Source: Planococcus wigleyi (GTDB lineage Bacteria > Bacillota > Bacilli > Bacillales_A > Planococcaceae). Taken from it: 64,000 bases of DNA. Made by a program: the position numbers and the translations under genes. Below the pieces are notes generated by a model. The model saw nothing but the letters and a program-made list of their open reading frames with translations, made no database searches and was not told the DNA's origin. The stretch covers positions 24,862 to 88,861 of the forward strand of contig NZ_JACSPU010000008.1 of the NCBI RefSeq assembly GCF_014836985.1, given 5' to 3'. The first letter of the stretch is position 1. Each line of letters begins with the position of its first letter. Positions 7,120-15,518 of this stretch are shown here, in pieces.

Positions 7120-8432
7120 CTGAGTCCCTCCGCTTTCCATGGGTAATCTTCTTCTGGTGTATAATACTTTAATTCTTTTGTGTCTTTTGTTAAATCTTTT
7201 ATGCGGACGGGCATGATGCCTCCTTGTATGAAACGATCTCGAACGTTTTCTTTCCACATCCCAAGGCCCGAAACATTCAACATTTGCTTAAAATGAAGAA
7301 TTGGGTCTTCTTCCATGCGCTCGAAAGTCCGTTGGCGGATGTAGCTGACCGGTTTAAATGGAAAAGAATAGGCCAAAGCTGCCAAGTGGCTGAGTTGTAT
7401 CACATGGTCTGCACGCTTATAGCGGACGGTTTCGTACCACTTTAAATTGCTTTCGTCTTTTTTTTCTTCTTTGAACATATCTGCGGTTAATTCGCCTAGT
7501 ATATCCGCATCTTGTATAGCCATATTCATGCCTTCTCCGGCCATTGGATGGACAGCGTGGCTAGCGTCACCGATGATAGCTTTATTGCCTTTCACATATG
7601 AATCCGCATGATACATTACCGGAATCATCAACTGGATTTTCTTCCAATCCGTCAATTGCTGGACATAACCATCTACCGCAGGCGCTAAATCCGTGTACAG
7701 TTTATGGAAATGGCTGATTGGCTTTTCCTTGAGTTCTTTATAATCGCCTGGCGGTATCAAGTAAACACTTCGCACCTGACTATCAGGCAGCGGGAAAAGC
7801 CCCAGAAAACGGTTGTATGTAGAAATGATTTGACCGTCTGTAAAATTTTCAGCACGCGGAAACGTCACCGTCAGAAAATGATGATTGTAGGTGGTCTGTT
7901 TTACTTCAATTTCCATGGCTTTCCTAGTGACTGACGAACGCCCTTCAGCACCGAAGAAAAATTCCGCCTCCACTTCAAACTTTTCGGTTCCTTTTTGAAG
8001 CAACGCTGTATTTTCTCCGTATCCTTTGCAGGCCGTTCCTTTGAGATAATGAAAGTTTTCATATTCACAGGCAGCTTTTAAAATAACAGACTTCAATTCC
8101 TCATGATGCATCATATAAGCTGCACTGTACTTGCCGGGCAACACGCTATAATCCATAAATGCCTGGTCCTTTACTTGGAGAGAACTTGAAAGTTCCAGCA
8201 TGTCCAAAACTTTAATTTCATTAGAGCGATCACATATTTTCTTATATACTCCAAGGCTGTCGAATATCTGCATACTTTTCGGCTGCAGCAGTTCCCCTTT
8301 ATAGGTAGGTGCTTTTACAGCCATCCGTTCGGCGAGAACCACATCGATTCCACGCTGCACCAATTTCAGTGCAAGTGTCAATCCACCGATTCCACCCCCG
8401 CCGATGAATACATCAGTTTTCATGTGCTTCAT
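7116..8432 (-). CDS. FAD-dependent monooxygenase/oxidoreductase (UbiH/PHBH-like)
   Basis: Flavoprotein of about 438 residues. It has the N-terminal FAD-binding GGGGIGG (11-17) and the second FAD motif GDASHAVHPMAGEGMN at about 287-302, the layout of class A aromatic hydroxylases and UbiH-type proteins. These use NAD(P)H and O2 to hydroxylate aromatic rings. The start at 8432 follows AAGGAG by 10 nt; ATG at 8423 is an alternative. The longer frame reaching 8525 runs through the psuG terminator and is rejected. It forms a two-gene operon with the methyltransferase. The substrate cannot be told from sequence. Confidence 0.82.
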   Translation of the reverse strand: MKHMKTDVFIGGGGIGGLTLALKLVQRGIDVVLAERMAVKAPTYKGELLQPKSMQIFDSLGVYKKICDRSNEIKVLDMLELSSSLQVKDQAFMDYSVLPGKYSAAYMMHHEELKSVILKAACEYENFHYLKGTACKGYGENTALLQKGTEKFEVEAEFFFGAEGRSSVTRKAMEIEVKQTTYNHHFLTVTFPRAENFTDGQIISTYNRFLGLFPLPDSQVRSVYLIPPGDYKELKEKPISHFHKLYTDLAPAVDGYVQQLTDWKKIQLMIPVMYHADSYVKGNKAIIGDASHAVHPMAGEGMNMAIQDADILGELTADMFKEEKKDESNLKWYETVRYKRADHVIQLSHLAALAYSFPFKPVSYIRQRTFERMEEDPILHFKQMLNVSGLGMWKENVRDRFIQGGIMPVRIKDLTKDTKELKYYTPEEDYPWKAEGLR

Positions 8433-8494
8433 CCCCTTCTTTCTCCTTACCCTACCTTTAGGATAGTGAAAACCCAATAAACCTCCCCAATAAA

Positions 8495-8523
8495 AAAAGA
8501 AGTCCACGAATGGACTTCTTTTC
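8495..8523 (-). terminator. Terminator after psuG
   Basis: Perfect hairpin AAAAGAAGTCCA / TGGACTTCTTTT with a 4-nt loop and a T run on the minus strand. It separates the psu genes from the flavoprotein operon. Confidence 0.85.
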
Positions 8524-8534
8524 ACAATTTATTC

Positions 8535-9446
8535 TTAAAGTTTATTGTAAGCGACCGCAAGTTCGGCTCCGACTTTTGCATTATGCTTGACCAGTTCGAT
8601 ATTCGCGACCAAACTCTTGCCTTCCGTCAATTCCTTGACTTTCCCTAATAGGAAAGGCGTGACTTCTTTTCCGGAAATGCCATTTTCATTCGCTTCAGTC
8701 ATGGCTTGAGTGATGATGCCATTGATGAATGAGTCTTCCAGTGCATGTTCAGCTGGAATCGGGTTGGCGATTACCGCTCCGCCTGTAATGCCCAGATCCC
8801 ATTTTGCTTTCAGCACTTCAGCCAGTTCAGCAGCATCATCACTGCGGAATGTCAGATCAAAGCCGCTTGAGCGTGTGTAGAATGCCGGCATATCGTCTGT
8901 TTGATAGCCGATGACTGGAACCCCTTTTGTTTCCAGGTATTCCAACGTCAAGCCGATATCCAAAATGGATTTTGCGCCTGCACAAACAACAGCCACTCCT
9001 GTGTTCGAAAGTTCTTCCAAGTCAGCTGAGATGTCCATGGTCGTCTCAGCGCCCCTGTGCACCCCGCCTATGCCGCCTGTTGCGAAAACACGGATGCCTG
9101 CAAGTTCTGCACAAATCATCGTTGCAGCGACAGTTGTAGCACCGATTTTTTTCGTGGCGATCAATTGGCCGATATCTCTTCTTGATACTTTTGAAACGCC
9201 TGGGCTATTGCCAAGCACTTCCAGTTCTTCATCAGACAAACCGATTTTGATTTTGCCGTCCATAATGGCGATTGTTGCAGGAACTGCACCATTATCACGG
9301 ATAATCTGTTCTACCACGCGTGCCGTTTCCACGTTCTGGGGATAAGGCATACCGTGTGAAATGATCGTCGATTCGAGTGCCACGATCGGCTTTTTGTCCT
9401 CCATTGCTTGTTGTACTTCAGTTGAATAAGAAATCATTGATGTCAT
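8535..9446 (-). CDS. psuG: Pseudouridine-5'-phosphate glycosidase
   Basis: Enzyme of 303 residues that splits pseudouridine 5'-phosphate reversibly into uracil and ribose 5-phosphate. The family (PsuG/IndA) is recognisable from [15 protein letters not shown] near the N-terminus, [23 protein letters not shown] and the C-terminal [15 protein letters not shown]. The ATG at 9446 overlaps the TGA of psuK and follows a GGAGG Shine-Dalgarno by 7 nt, so the pair is translationally coupled. With the kinase upstream it completes the two-step pseudouridine salvage route. Confidence 0.93.
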   Translation of the reverse strand: MTSMISYSTEVQQAMEDKKPIVALESTIISHGMPYPQNVETARVVEQIIRDNGAVPATIAIMDGKIKIGLSDEELEVLGNSPGVSKVSRRDIGQLIATKKIGATTVAATMICAELAGIRVFATGGIGGVHRGAETTMDISADLEELSNTGVAVVCAGAKSILDIGLTLEYLETKGVPVIGYQTDDMPAFYTRSSGFDLTFRSDDAAELAEVLKAKWDLGITGGAVIANPIPAEHALEDSFINGIITQAMTEANENGISGKEVTPFLLGKVKELTEGKSLVANIELVKHNAKVGAELAVAYNKL

Positions 9447-10537
9447 TGTAATTCCTCCAGTTCTTTTTGTAGTTGTACTGCTGTCAATTCTCGTCTTACA
9501 GTCGCATTGCTTTCGAGCGTTTTTGCCGCATTCACCATTCCTGAATGGATAACGGATTCAAATTCCTTCCCACTCATTACACTGTGGACAATGGCGCTGG
9601 AAAATGCATCTCCTGCACCGGTCACATCAATGACCTGGTCGACTTGCATCGCCTGGTAATGTGTGATGCCGTCTGCATTTCCGGCTACGGCTCCTTCTTT
9701 TCCACCGGTGATGACAACTGCTTCCGCACCTTGGCTCAGCAGCTGTTCAACAGCCTGATGCCAATCCTCCATGGAATTGATGGGCATCTGCAAATGCCTG
9801 CTTGCTTCATCGCGGTTAAGAATCAGCCAGCTGATGCCGGCCAAATCTGTTCCGAGCCTGTCCATTTTTGGAGCAGAAACCGGAATGACTGCCAGTGGAA
9901 TGTTATTGATGAAGGCCAACTGACGAACATATTCCACCGTTTCCACTGGACAATTCAAATCGATCACCAGAAAGGCAGATGATAATAAAACACTGTCATT
10001 TTTAGCAATATAGCTTGGCGTCAGAGAGTCATAGATTTTCATGTCCGCCATTGCCAGCAGCATTTCGCCGTCCGGTTCCAAAATCGCTGTATAGGTTCCA
10101 GTTGACAATCCGTCGACTGCTTTTGTCATTTCAGTCGACATGAATTGGCTGGAAGCGGTTTCGATTAAGTTCCATTCCGGATCATTTCCCACAATCGACA
10201 ATAGCTTGACTGAATGGCCGAGGCGCCCCAAATTTTCCGCGACGTTTCTGGCTACTCCACCGACGCTGCCGGAAACGGAAGCCGGATTGGATGTTCCCAT
10301 CTGCGCGGGACGTTCCATCAGGAATTTTCTGTCGACATTTGCCCCGCCGATGCAAATGACCGTCTGTTCTTCGGGCAGTACGTAAGCGCGGCCTAAGATT
10401 TTCCCTTGACGCATGAGATTGGAAATGAAATTGGCCAGTGATGGCCTGGACATGTTTAGGCGTTCTGCCATTTCCTGTTGAGATAGATACGGGTTGCGCC
10501 GGATCAATTCAAGCACTTCCACTTCTTTCTGATTCAT
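9443..10537 (-). CDS. psuK: Pseudouridine kinase with N-terminal helix-turn-helix (PfkB family)
   Basis: Protein of 364 residues. The first about 55 residues form a winged helix-turn-helix ([20 protein letters not shown]). The rest is a PfkB sugar kinase, with GGANVDRKF and [13 protein letters not shown] early and the ATP/substrate signature DVTGAGDAF near the C-terminus (catalytic Asp). It phosphorylates pseudouridine for PsuG. The HTH may regulate this operon. The ATG at 10537 follows GGAGGTG; the frame's earlier start at 10555 precedes that site. Upstream, arms AAACA/TGTTT (10554-10565) could be an operator. Confidence 0.88.
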   Translation of the reverse strand: MNQKEVEVLELIRRNPYLSQQEMAERLNMSRPSLANFISNLMRQGKILGRAYVLPEEQTVICIGGANVDRKFLMERPAQMGTSNPASVSGSVGGVARNVAENLGRLGHSVKLLSIVGNDPEWNLIETASSQFMSTEMTKAVDGLSTGTYTAILEPDGEMLLAMADMKIYDSLTPSYIAKNDSVLLSSAFLVIDLNCPVETVEYVRQLAFINNIPLAVIPVSAPKMDRLGTDLAGISWLILNRDEASRHLQMPINSMEDWHQAVEQLLSQGAEAVVITGGKEGAVAGNADGITHYQAMQVDQVIDVTGAGDAFSSAIVHSVMSGKEFESVIHSGMVNAAKTLESNATVRRELTAVQLQKELEELQ

Positions 10538-10628
10538 AATCACACCTCCACTCAAACATTTGTTTAAATCATAAACTTTTATAACAGAAAATGCAAGCGA
10601 AATATATTTCGTATATCGTTATAAATCA

Positions 10629-10658
10629 TTGCAGGCAGTTACAGAAAATTGCTACTAT
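10629..10658 (+). promoter_or_regulatory. Probable sigma-A promoter of the M29 aminopeptidase
   Basis: TTGCAG (10629-10634), an 18-nt spacer and TACTAT (10653-10658), about 10 nt before the Shine-Dalgarno of the gene starting at 10685. Called by pattern only. Confidence 0.45.
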
Positions 10659-10684
10659 AGAAAGAGATGAGAGGAGAGATTTAT

Positions 10685-11917
10685 TTGACATCTTTTAATG
10701 AAAAATTATCCCGCTATGCTGAACTGGCGGTAAAAGTAGGAGTAAATATTCAACCCGGACAGCCGCTTTATATCGCCGCTTCCATTGATGCAGCACCTTT
10801 GGTCCGTTTAATTACCCAAAAGGCCTATGAAACCGGAGCGAAACAAGTTTTTGTAGACTGGAACGACGATACGATCTCTCGCCTGCGCTTTGAATTAGCG
10901 CCGGAAGATTCGTTCTCTGATTTCCCAGCATGGAAAGTACAGGAACGCGAGCAATTGGCAGAGCAAGGCGCTGCTTTCATCAGCGTGGTGTCTCAAAGCC
11001 CTGACCTATTGACTGGCATTGACTCAAAGCGCATTGCTGCTTCACAAAAAGCAACTGGACAGGCTTTGAGCAAATACCGCCAATATGTTCAATCTGATAA
11101 AATCAGCTGGACCGTTATCGCAGCCCCTTCTGAAAAATGGGCAGCTAAAGTGTTTCCAGATGTACCGGCTGACCAACAAATCGACAAACTTTGGGATGCT
11201 ATTTTCAAAGCTGTACGTGCTGATCTTGATCAACCGATTGAGGCTTGGACAGAACATGACCGCTTGCTGCACACCAAAGTCGATTATCTGAACGGCAAAA
11301 AATATGCAAAACTTCACTATACGTCACCTAAAACTGACTTGGAAGTTGCTCTTCCAGAAGGCCATCTATGGTGTGGAGCCGGCTCAATCAACGAAAAAGG
11401 CGATTCTTTCATGGCGAATATGCCAACCGAAGAAGTCTTTACTGTACCGCATAAAACAGGCGTAAATGGCTATGTTTCCAGTACAAAGCCCCTAAGCTAT
11501 GGCGGCAATATTATTGATGACTTTAAAGTAACATTCGAAAATGGAAAAATCGTTGATGTAACAGCTGCACATGGCGAAGATGTCCTGAAGCAATTGGTTG
11601 CTACTGATGAAGGTTCTCATTTCCTTGGTGAAGTTGCATTAGTTCCACATCAATCGCCAATTTCCGATTCAAATATTTTATTCTACAACACGTTGTTCGA
11701 CGAAAATGCCTCCAACCATTTTGCTATCGGCAGCGCTTATGCTTTCTGTATCGAAGGCGGCAAAACCATGTCTCAGGAAGAACTATTGAAAAACGGCCTA
11801 AACCAAAGTATTACCCATGTCGATTTCATGGTAGGCTCGTCTGAAATGGACATTGATGGTATCCTGGAAGATGGCAGCCGCGAACCGATTTTCCGCGGTG
11901 GCAACTGGGCTTTCTAA
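10685..11917 (+). CDS. M29 family aminopeptidase (AmpS/AmpT-like), paralogue 1
   Basis: Cytoplasmic leucyl/general aminopeptidase of 410 residues with the M29 fold. The conserved metal-ligand region around VPHQSPISDSNILFYNTLFDE and ENASNHFAIG is intact, as is the C-terminal VDFMVGSSEMDIDGI. The start is TTG at 10685, which follows GAGGAG by 8 nt; the in-frame ATG at 10667 lies before that site. It begins TSFNEKLSRYAELAVKVGVN, as family members do. A second M29 gene lies at 22484-23713. It stands alone with its own promoter. Confidence 0.9.
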   Translation: MTSFNEKLSRYAELAVKVGVNIQPGQPLYIAASIDAAPLVRLITQKAYETGAKQVFVDWNDDTISRLRFELAPEDSFSDFPAWKVQEREQLAEQGAAFISVVSQSPDLLTGIDSKRIAASQKATGQALSKYRQYVQSDKISWTVIAAPSEKWAAKVFPDVPADQQIDKLWDAIFKAVRADLDQPIEAWTEHDRLLHTKVDYLNGKKYAKLHYTSPKTDLEVALPEGHLWCGAGSINEKGDSFMANMPTEEVFTVPHKTGVNGYVSSTKPLSYGGNIIDDFKVTFENGKIVDVTAAHGEDVLKQLVATDEGSHFLGEVALVPHQSPISDSNILFYNTLFDENASNHFAIGSAYAFCIEGGKTMSQEELLKNGLNQSITHVDFMVGSSEMDIDGILEDGSREPIFRGGNWAF

Positions 11918-12002
11918 GTCTCGATAATTCGACACTTATTTTTTAGACCAGAATCATGTATACTTAATATTGATAATTACAGTTTAGAGAGGAGTTATCA
12001 TT

Positions 12003-12143
12003 ATGTTTTATGACATTACTGTCGTACTCGGCTTCATGGCCGTAATTTTCATGTTTTTCTTTACACTTCTCCATTTCCTTGGAAAAGAGCTTCACACGCA
12101 CGATGCAGAGCACGTAGATCCAACGCCTGAAAAAAAATACTGA
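12003..12143 (+). CDS. Small single-pass membrane protein (46 residues)
   Basis: The frame starts with ATG at 12003 after a GAGAGGAG Shine-Dalgarno and ends TGA at 12141-12143. The first about 28 residues are a hydrophobic helix (FMAVIFMFFFTLLHFLG), followed by a short charged, His-rich tail (HTHDAEHVDPTPEKKY). It has its own terminator and clear upstream spacing. I do not recognise the family; the tail is reminiscent of short YtzI-like Bacillales proteins, but this is weak. Confidence 0.65.
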   Translation: MFYDITVVLGFMAVIFMFFFTLLHFLGKELHTHDAEHVDPTPEKKY

Positions 12144-12148
12144 GCGAT

Positions 12149-12180
12149 AAAAACCGGCTTCTTCTCTGAAGCCGGTTTTT
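12149..12180 (+). terminator. Rho-independent terminator
   Basis: Hairpin AAAAACCGGCTTC / GAAGCCGGTTTTT with TTCTCT loop, 5 nt after the 46-residue gene. Confidence 0.85.
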
Positions 12181-12326
12181 ATGTTACTCACACTAAAAGC
12201 ACTATCAAATGTACGTGTTCTATCTAATTTCCATGCTCTTTAGGTCCCTTCTGCTCTTCCACTCCACAGCTCGTAATGGTAAAATCCGAACTAGTTAGCG
12301 TCTTTATTCATAGGAGGAATTCACGT

Positions 12327-13334
12327 ATGTTTTCTGCAATAGATATTGGTATCGATTTAGGAACTGCAAATATACTCGTTTACACAAAAACAAAAGGCAT
12401 TATCGTCAATGAACCTTCTGTTGTCGCCTTGGATGCAAGGACTCGTGCGGTGCTGGCGATCGGCACTGAAGCGAAAGCTATGCTTGGCAAAGCACCTGAT
12501 TCCATCCTGGTGATCCGCCCATTGAAAGACGGCGTCATCGCCGACTCTGATGCCACTCTTGATCTGCTGAAAGCGGTCATGCAAAGAGCGGCCAAACAAC
12601 TTGGAAGTGCTTATCGCAAACCCAATGTGATGGTCTGTACCCCTTCCGGTGCCACTAAAGTTGAGCGCCGCGCTATCCACGACGCAGTGAAACAGAGCGG
12701 CGCCAAAACCGTTCACTTAATTGAAGAAACTGTAGCTGCTGCAATAGGCGCGGAACTTCCAATCAGCGAACCGGTAGCGAGCGTTATTGTAGATATTGGC
12801 GGCGGTACTACAGAAGTGGGAATCATTTCATTTGGCGGGGTGGTTTCTTCCAACACCGTTAAAGTTGCGGGCGACCGCATGGATGAAGATATTATCCAGT
12901 ATGTCCGCAAACAGTACAACGTATTGATCGGTGAACGCACTGCTGAAAATATAAAAATGGAAATCGGCTATGCTCCTGTTCCCCATGAAACAGAGAACAT
13001 GGAAATCCGCGGCCGTGACATCATGACCGGCTTGCCGAAAACCATTACACTCAGCTCTCTTGAAACACAAGAAGCGCTGAAAGAATCTTTATCCGCCATT
13101 TTGGAATGCATCCGCGCAACACTGGAGAATTGTCCAGCTGAACTGTCGGGTGACATGGTTGACCAAGGCGTTGTCATTTCAGGCGGTGGTGCTTTATTGA
13201 AAGGCATGCAGGAATGGCTTTCAAAAGAAATCTCAGTGCCCGTCCATATTGCACCACAACCACTGGAATCAGTCGCCATCGGAACAGGACTGTCGCTGAA
13301 CATGATTAAGCAGTTAGAGAAAATGTCGCGTTAA
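12327..13334 (+). CDS. mreBH: MreB-family actin homologue (MreBH-like)
   Basis: Filament-forming ATPase of 335 residues. Visible are the phosphate-1 loop [11 protein letters not shown], the phosphate-2 loop DIGGGTTEV (about 165) and the adenosine motif SGGGALLKG near the C-terminus. It positions cell-wall synthesis enzymes at the membrane during elongation. It stands alone without mreC/mreD and its N-terminus ([21 protein letters not shown]) resembles B. subtilis MreBH more than MreB or Mbl as I remember them, so it is probably the third paralogue. The start was chosen for TAGGAGG 8 nt upstream; the frame from 12276 lacks a site. Confidence 0.85.
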   Translation: MFSAIDIGIDLGTANILVYTKTKGIIVNEPSVVALDARTRAVLAIGTEAKAMLGKAPDSILVIRPLKDGVIADSDATLDLLKAVMQRAAKQLGSAYRKPNVMVCTPSGATKVERRAIHDAVKQSGAKTVHLIEETVAAAIGAELPISEPVASVIVDIGGGTTEVGIISFGGVVSSNTVKVAGDRMDEDIIQYVRKQYNVLIGERTAENIKMEIGYAPVPHETENMEIRGRDIMTGLPKTITLSSLETQEALKESLSAILECIRATLENCPAELSGDMVDQGVVISGGGALLKGMQEWLSKEISVPVHIAPQPLESVAIGTGLSLNMIKQLEKMSR

Positions 13335-13336
13335 TA

Positions 13337-13458
13337 TAGAAAAGCGGAAGCAGCCGTTTTGCCACGACAAGCGCTGGAAGCCTTACCGGTAATGGCGGTC
13401 TTTGCCATTGCTGGTAAGGCTGAAGCGACTCGAGGGGCTGGCTGCTGGAGCTGGACAC
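13337..13458 (+). repeat. Palindromic intergenic repeat, copy C (variant centre)
   Basis: Unit of about 122 bp starting AGAAAAGCGGAAGC and ending GCTGGAGCTGGACA. The centre is a long imperfect hairpin CTTACCGGTAATGGC / GCCATTGCTGGTAAG with GGTCTTT loop. It shares its ends with copy D but has a different middle. It begins 3 nt after the mreBH stop and could also act as its terminator-like structure. Confidence 0.75.
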
Positions 13459-13580
13459 TAAGAAAAGCGAAAGCGCCCGTGCAGGTTTGAAGGGCATAAG
13501 ACGAGCTGGCGAAGCGGCGTCCTTTGCCGCACAGCCGGATTGGCTTATGTCCCTAGAACCTGGGCGCTGGAGCTGGATAT
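13459..13580 (+). repeat. Palindromic intergenic repeat, copy D
   Basis: Unit of about 122 bp in tandem with copy C. It starts AAGAAAAGCGAAAGCGCCCG and ends GGGCGCTGGAGCTGGATAT, so its ends pair (GCGCCC/GGGCGC). The centre has CATAAG ... GCGGC-GTCCTTT-GCCGC ... CTTATG. It matches copy B on the opposite strand. Confidence 0.8.
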
Positions 13581-13583
13581 AGA

Positions 13584-13632
13584 AAAACGGAAAACACTCC
13601 GAAGCACTCGGAACTGCTTTCCGTTTTTTTTT
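13584..13632 (+). terminator. Terminator-like double hairpin
   Basis: AAACGGAAA / TTTCCGTTT outer stem with an inner TCCGA / TCGGA stem, followed by a T8 run. It probably ends transcription coming through the repeat pair from mreBH. The remaining 190 bp to the carbonic anhydrase gene are AT-rich and I see no riboswitch there. Confidence 0.7.
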
Positions 13633-13824
13633 ATTCTTGATTCCCCTGAAAAACACTGTTCTAATTTACCTACGTACAGTTTTATAAAAGGCAAGGTCTT
13701 ATTAAATCCGAAACGATGCGCAATGACTTTTTTCCTTATTTCTCCCGAAACGGCAAATTCGATTCGTATTTTTCAGAAATTTGGATTAAACTTAAAAAGT
13801 AGTAGTCGACAAGGAGGAAGTATA

Positions 13825-14391
13825 ATGGCTTTATTAGATGAAATTTTGGAGTACAACGAAGAATTTGTGAAAGAAAAGCGATATGAAGAGTACATGACCA
13901 CCAAGTTTCCTGACAAGAAAGTCGTTATTTTGACATGCATGGACACGCGTCTTTTTGAAATGCTGCCAAAAGCGATGAACTTTAAAAATGGTGACGTCAA
14001 AATTGTTAAAAGTGCCGGCGCTGTCATCAATCACCCGTTCGGCGGCATCATGCGCAGTTTACTGGTCGCTGTCTATGAATTGAATGCAGACGAAATTTAT
14101 ATTATTGGCCACCACGATTGCGGCATGTCCAACATTAAACCACATGAAATGCTCGAGAAGATTAAAAAACGGGGCGTGGACCAAAAGACCATCGATATGA
14201 TGGAGTATTCCGGAGTTGATCTGGAAGGCTGGCTCCGCGGCTTCGATAATGTTGAAGAAAGTGTCACCCACAGTGTCAACATGGTTCGCCACCATCCGTT
14301 GTTGGATCCGAATGTTCCGGTCCACGGTTTGGTGATCGATCCGACGACTGGAAAACTGGATGTCGTCATCAATGGAAACGAAAACCGCTGA
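13825..14391 (+). CDS. Beta-class carbonic anhydrase (YtiB-like)
   Basis: Zinc enzyme of 188 residues interconverting CO2 and bicarbonate. The zinc ligands are visible as C38 (in TCMDTRL), H96 and C99 (in GHHDCG), with the D40/R42 dyad. Length and sequence fit the YtiB type of Bacillales. The ATG at 13825 follows AAGGAGG by 9 nt; an upstream frame extension to 13540 crosses the repeat and terminator and is rejected. It converges on the DinB gene over a shared terminator that encodes the last codons of both. Confidence 0.9.
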   Translation: MALLDEILEYNEEFVKEKRYEEYMTTKFPDKKVVILTCMDTRLFEMLPKAMNFKNGDVKIVKSAGAVINHPFGGIMRSLLVAVYELNADEIYIIGHHDCGMSNIKPHEMLEKIKKRGVDQKTIDMMEYSGVDLEGWLRGFDNVEESVTHSVNMVRHHPLLDPNVPVHGLVIDPTTGKLDVVINGNENR

Positions 14392-14412
14392 GAATTTCTC
14401 AGCGGTTTTGTT
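14381..14412. terminator. Bidirectional terminator overlapping both stop codons
   Basis: Perfect palindromic stem AAAACCGCTGAGAA - TT - TCTCAGCGGTTTT with T runs outward in both directions. Both the carbonic anhydrase and the DinB gene end Asn-Arg-stop inside its arms. Confidence 0.85.
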
Positions 14413-14881
14413 TTTGGAAATAAATATAATCGAGCGGAATTCCTTCTTTACCGAATTGACGGAGGAAAGATGTGATTTGCCCTCGATGGTAACTGGCATG
14501 ATTAACAACCGTAAAGAGCATATCTTCGCGTGAAGTAGCCAGATTGTCGCCACGCATGTTCTGATAATAGAGTGTCTCCTGCCACTGCTCTTCGGATAAT
14601 GAAGCGAAAAACAATTCCATTTCTGCATGGAGCAGCATAAACGCTTCTATCGCTTTGTCAGTCGTCTCCACATCATAATGTTCAAATACCGGCTTTTCTA
14701 CACCATTCATCCGCATCAGCCATAGTTTTTCCACCCCAATGACATGGGCAACCGTCGCCTGAATCGAAGAAAATGAATTCGCTCCTTCTTTTTGATAAAG
14801 CTCTTCGTCAAACCCTTGAACGTGCTCCAAACAGGCCTGTGTCGCCCATTTATGATAAGAGAATAATTTATCTTTATTCAT
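14399..14881 (-). CDS. DinB family protein
   Basis: Four-helix-bundle protein of 160 residues in the DinB/YfiT metal-binding superfamily. The three-histidine site is recognisable: one His in ATVAHVIG and two in NHASYHRGQ near the C-terminus. Family members are often thiol-dependent transferases using bacillithiol or similar, but the substrate here is unknown. The start was placed at the ATG at 14881, 9 nt after AAGGT; GTG at 14890 is too close to that site. Single gene, convergent with the carbonic anhydrase. Confidence 0.85.
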   Translation of the reverse strand: MNKDKLFSYHKWATQACLEHVQGFDEELYQKEGANSFSSIQATVAHVIGVEKLWLMRMNGVEKPVFEHYDVETTDKAIEAFMLLHAEMELFFASLSEEQWQETLYYQNMRGDNLATSREDMLFTVVNHASYHRGQITSFLRQFGKEGIPLDYIYFQKQNR

Positions 14882-14968
14882 CTTCTGCACACCTTCCTCC
14901 GCTTTTATTCACGTTTCAAACCAGCGTTGCATCTCTTTCCACCATTTTTTATAGGTGGCCTTGCCCTT

Positions 14969-15517
14969 TCAAAACTCGTCTTCAATCATGGCATAGTAAT
15001 AATGGTCTTTCCATTCGCCATTGATGTAAAGGAACTCCTTCAGCAAGCCTTCCTGACGAAATCCGGTTTTCTCCAATACACGGATGGAACCGATATTCTC
15101 AGGAGATACATATGCTTCAATCCGGTGAAGACGAAGCTGTTCGAAGCCGAAAGCAGTCATCAGCTTTACCGCTTCCGTGGCAATGCCTTTGCCGATATAA
15201 GCTTCATCGATTGAATAGCCGACCAAAGCGCTTAGAAAAGGCATTCGCTTTACGCTGTATACAGAAATATGACCAATCAACTTATTCGTATCATGCTCAA
15301 AAATCCCCACACTGTATTCCCGATTTTCCCTTGCTTGATAAATCGACTCACGAATTTTTTCCCGCTGAACAGCTGCAGAAAAATAACTGTCCCGGTGGCG
15401 CGGTTCGTAGATAGACCAGTAATCCCGGTTTCGCAACAGCAATTGCACCATTTCTTCTGCGTCTTCAATCGCCAAGCTGCGCAAATAACAGGTCTTCCCC
15501 TCGAAAAGCAAATTCAT
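14969..15517 (-). CDS. GNAT N-acetyltransferase (RimJ/RimL type)
   Basis: Acetyltransferase of 182 residues resembling the enzymes that acetylate ribosomal protein N-termini. The acetyl-CoA site is GKGIATEAV (R/QxxGxG/A variant) and NIGSIRVLEKTGF is the typical C-terminal motif of the RimJ/RimL group. The ATG at 15517 starts 1 nt after the TAA of the upstream pepF gene, so it is probably co-translated with it. The actual substrate is unknown. Confidence 0.87.
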   Translation of the reverse strand: MNLLFEGKTCYLRSLAIEDAEEMVQLLLRNRDYWSIYEPRHRDSYFSAAVQREKIRESIYQARENREYSVGIFEHDTNKLIGHISVYSVKRMPFLSALVGYSIDEAYIGKGIATEAVKLMTAFGFEQLRLHRIEAYVSPENIGSIRVLEKTGFRQEGLLKEFLYINGEWKDHYYYAMIEDEF

Positions 15518-15518
15518 A

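Noticed and set aside
7120..7257. Longer N-terminus of the methyltransferase (rich in Arg/His/Lys)
   Set aside because: It lies antiphase within the upstream flavoprotein gene; the ATG at 7119 has GGAGGG and a four-base overlap.
13540..13824. N-terminal extension of the carbonic anhydrase frame
   Set aside because: It runs through repeat D and a terminator, and the ATG at 13825 has an ideal ribosome-binding site.
13590..13824. A riboswitch before the carbonic anhydrase gene
   Set aside because: Searched for known aptamer cores (fluoride, purine, SAM, T-box) by eye; none fits.
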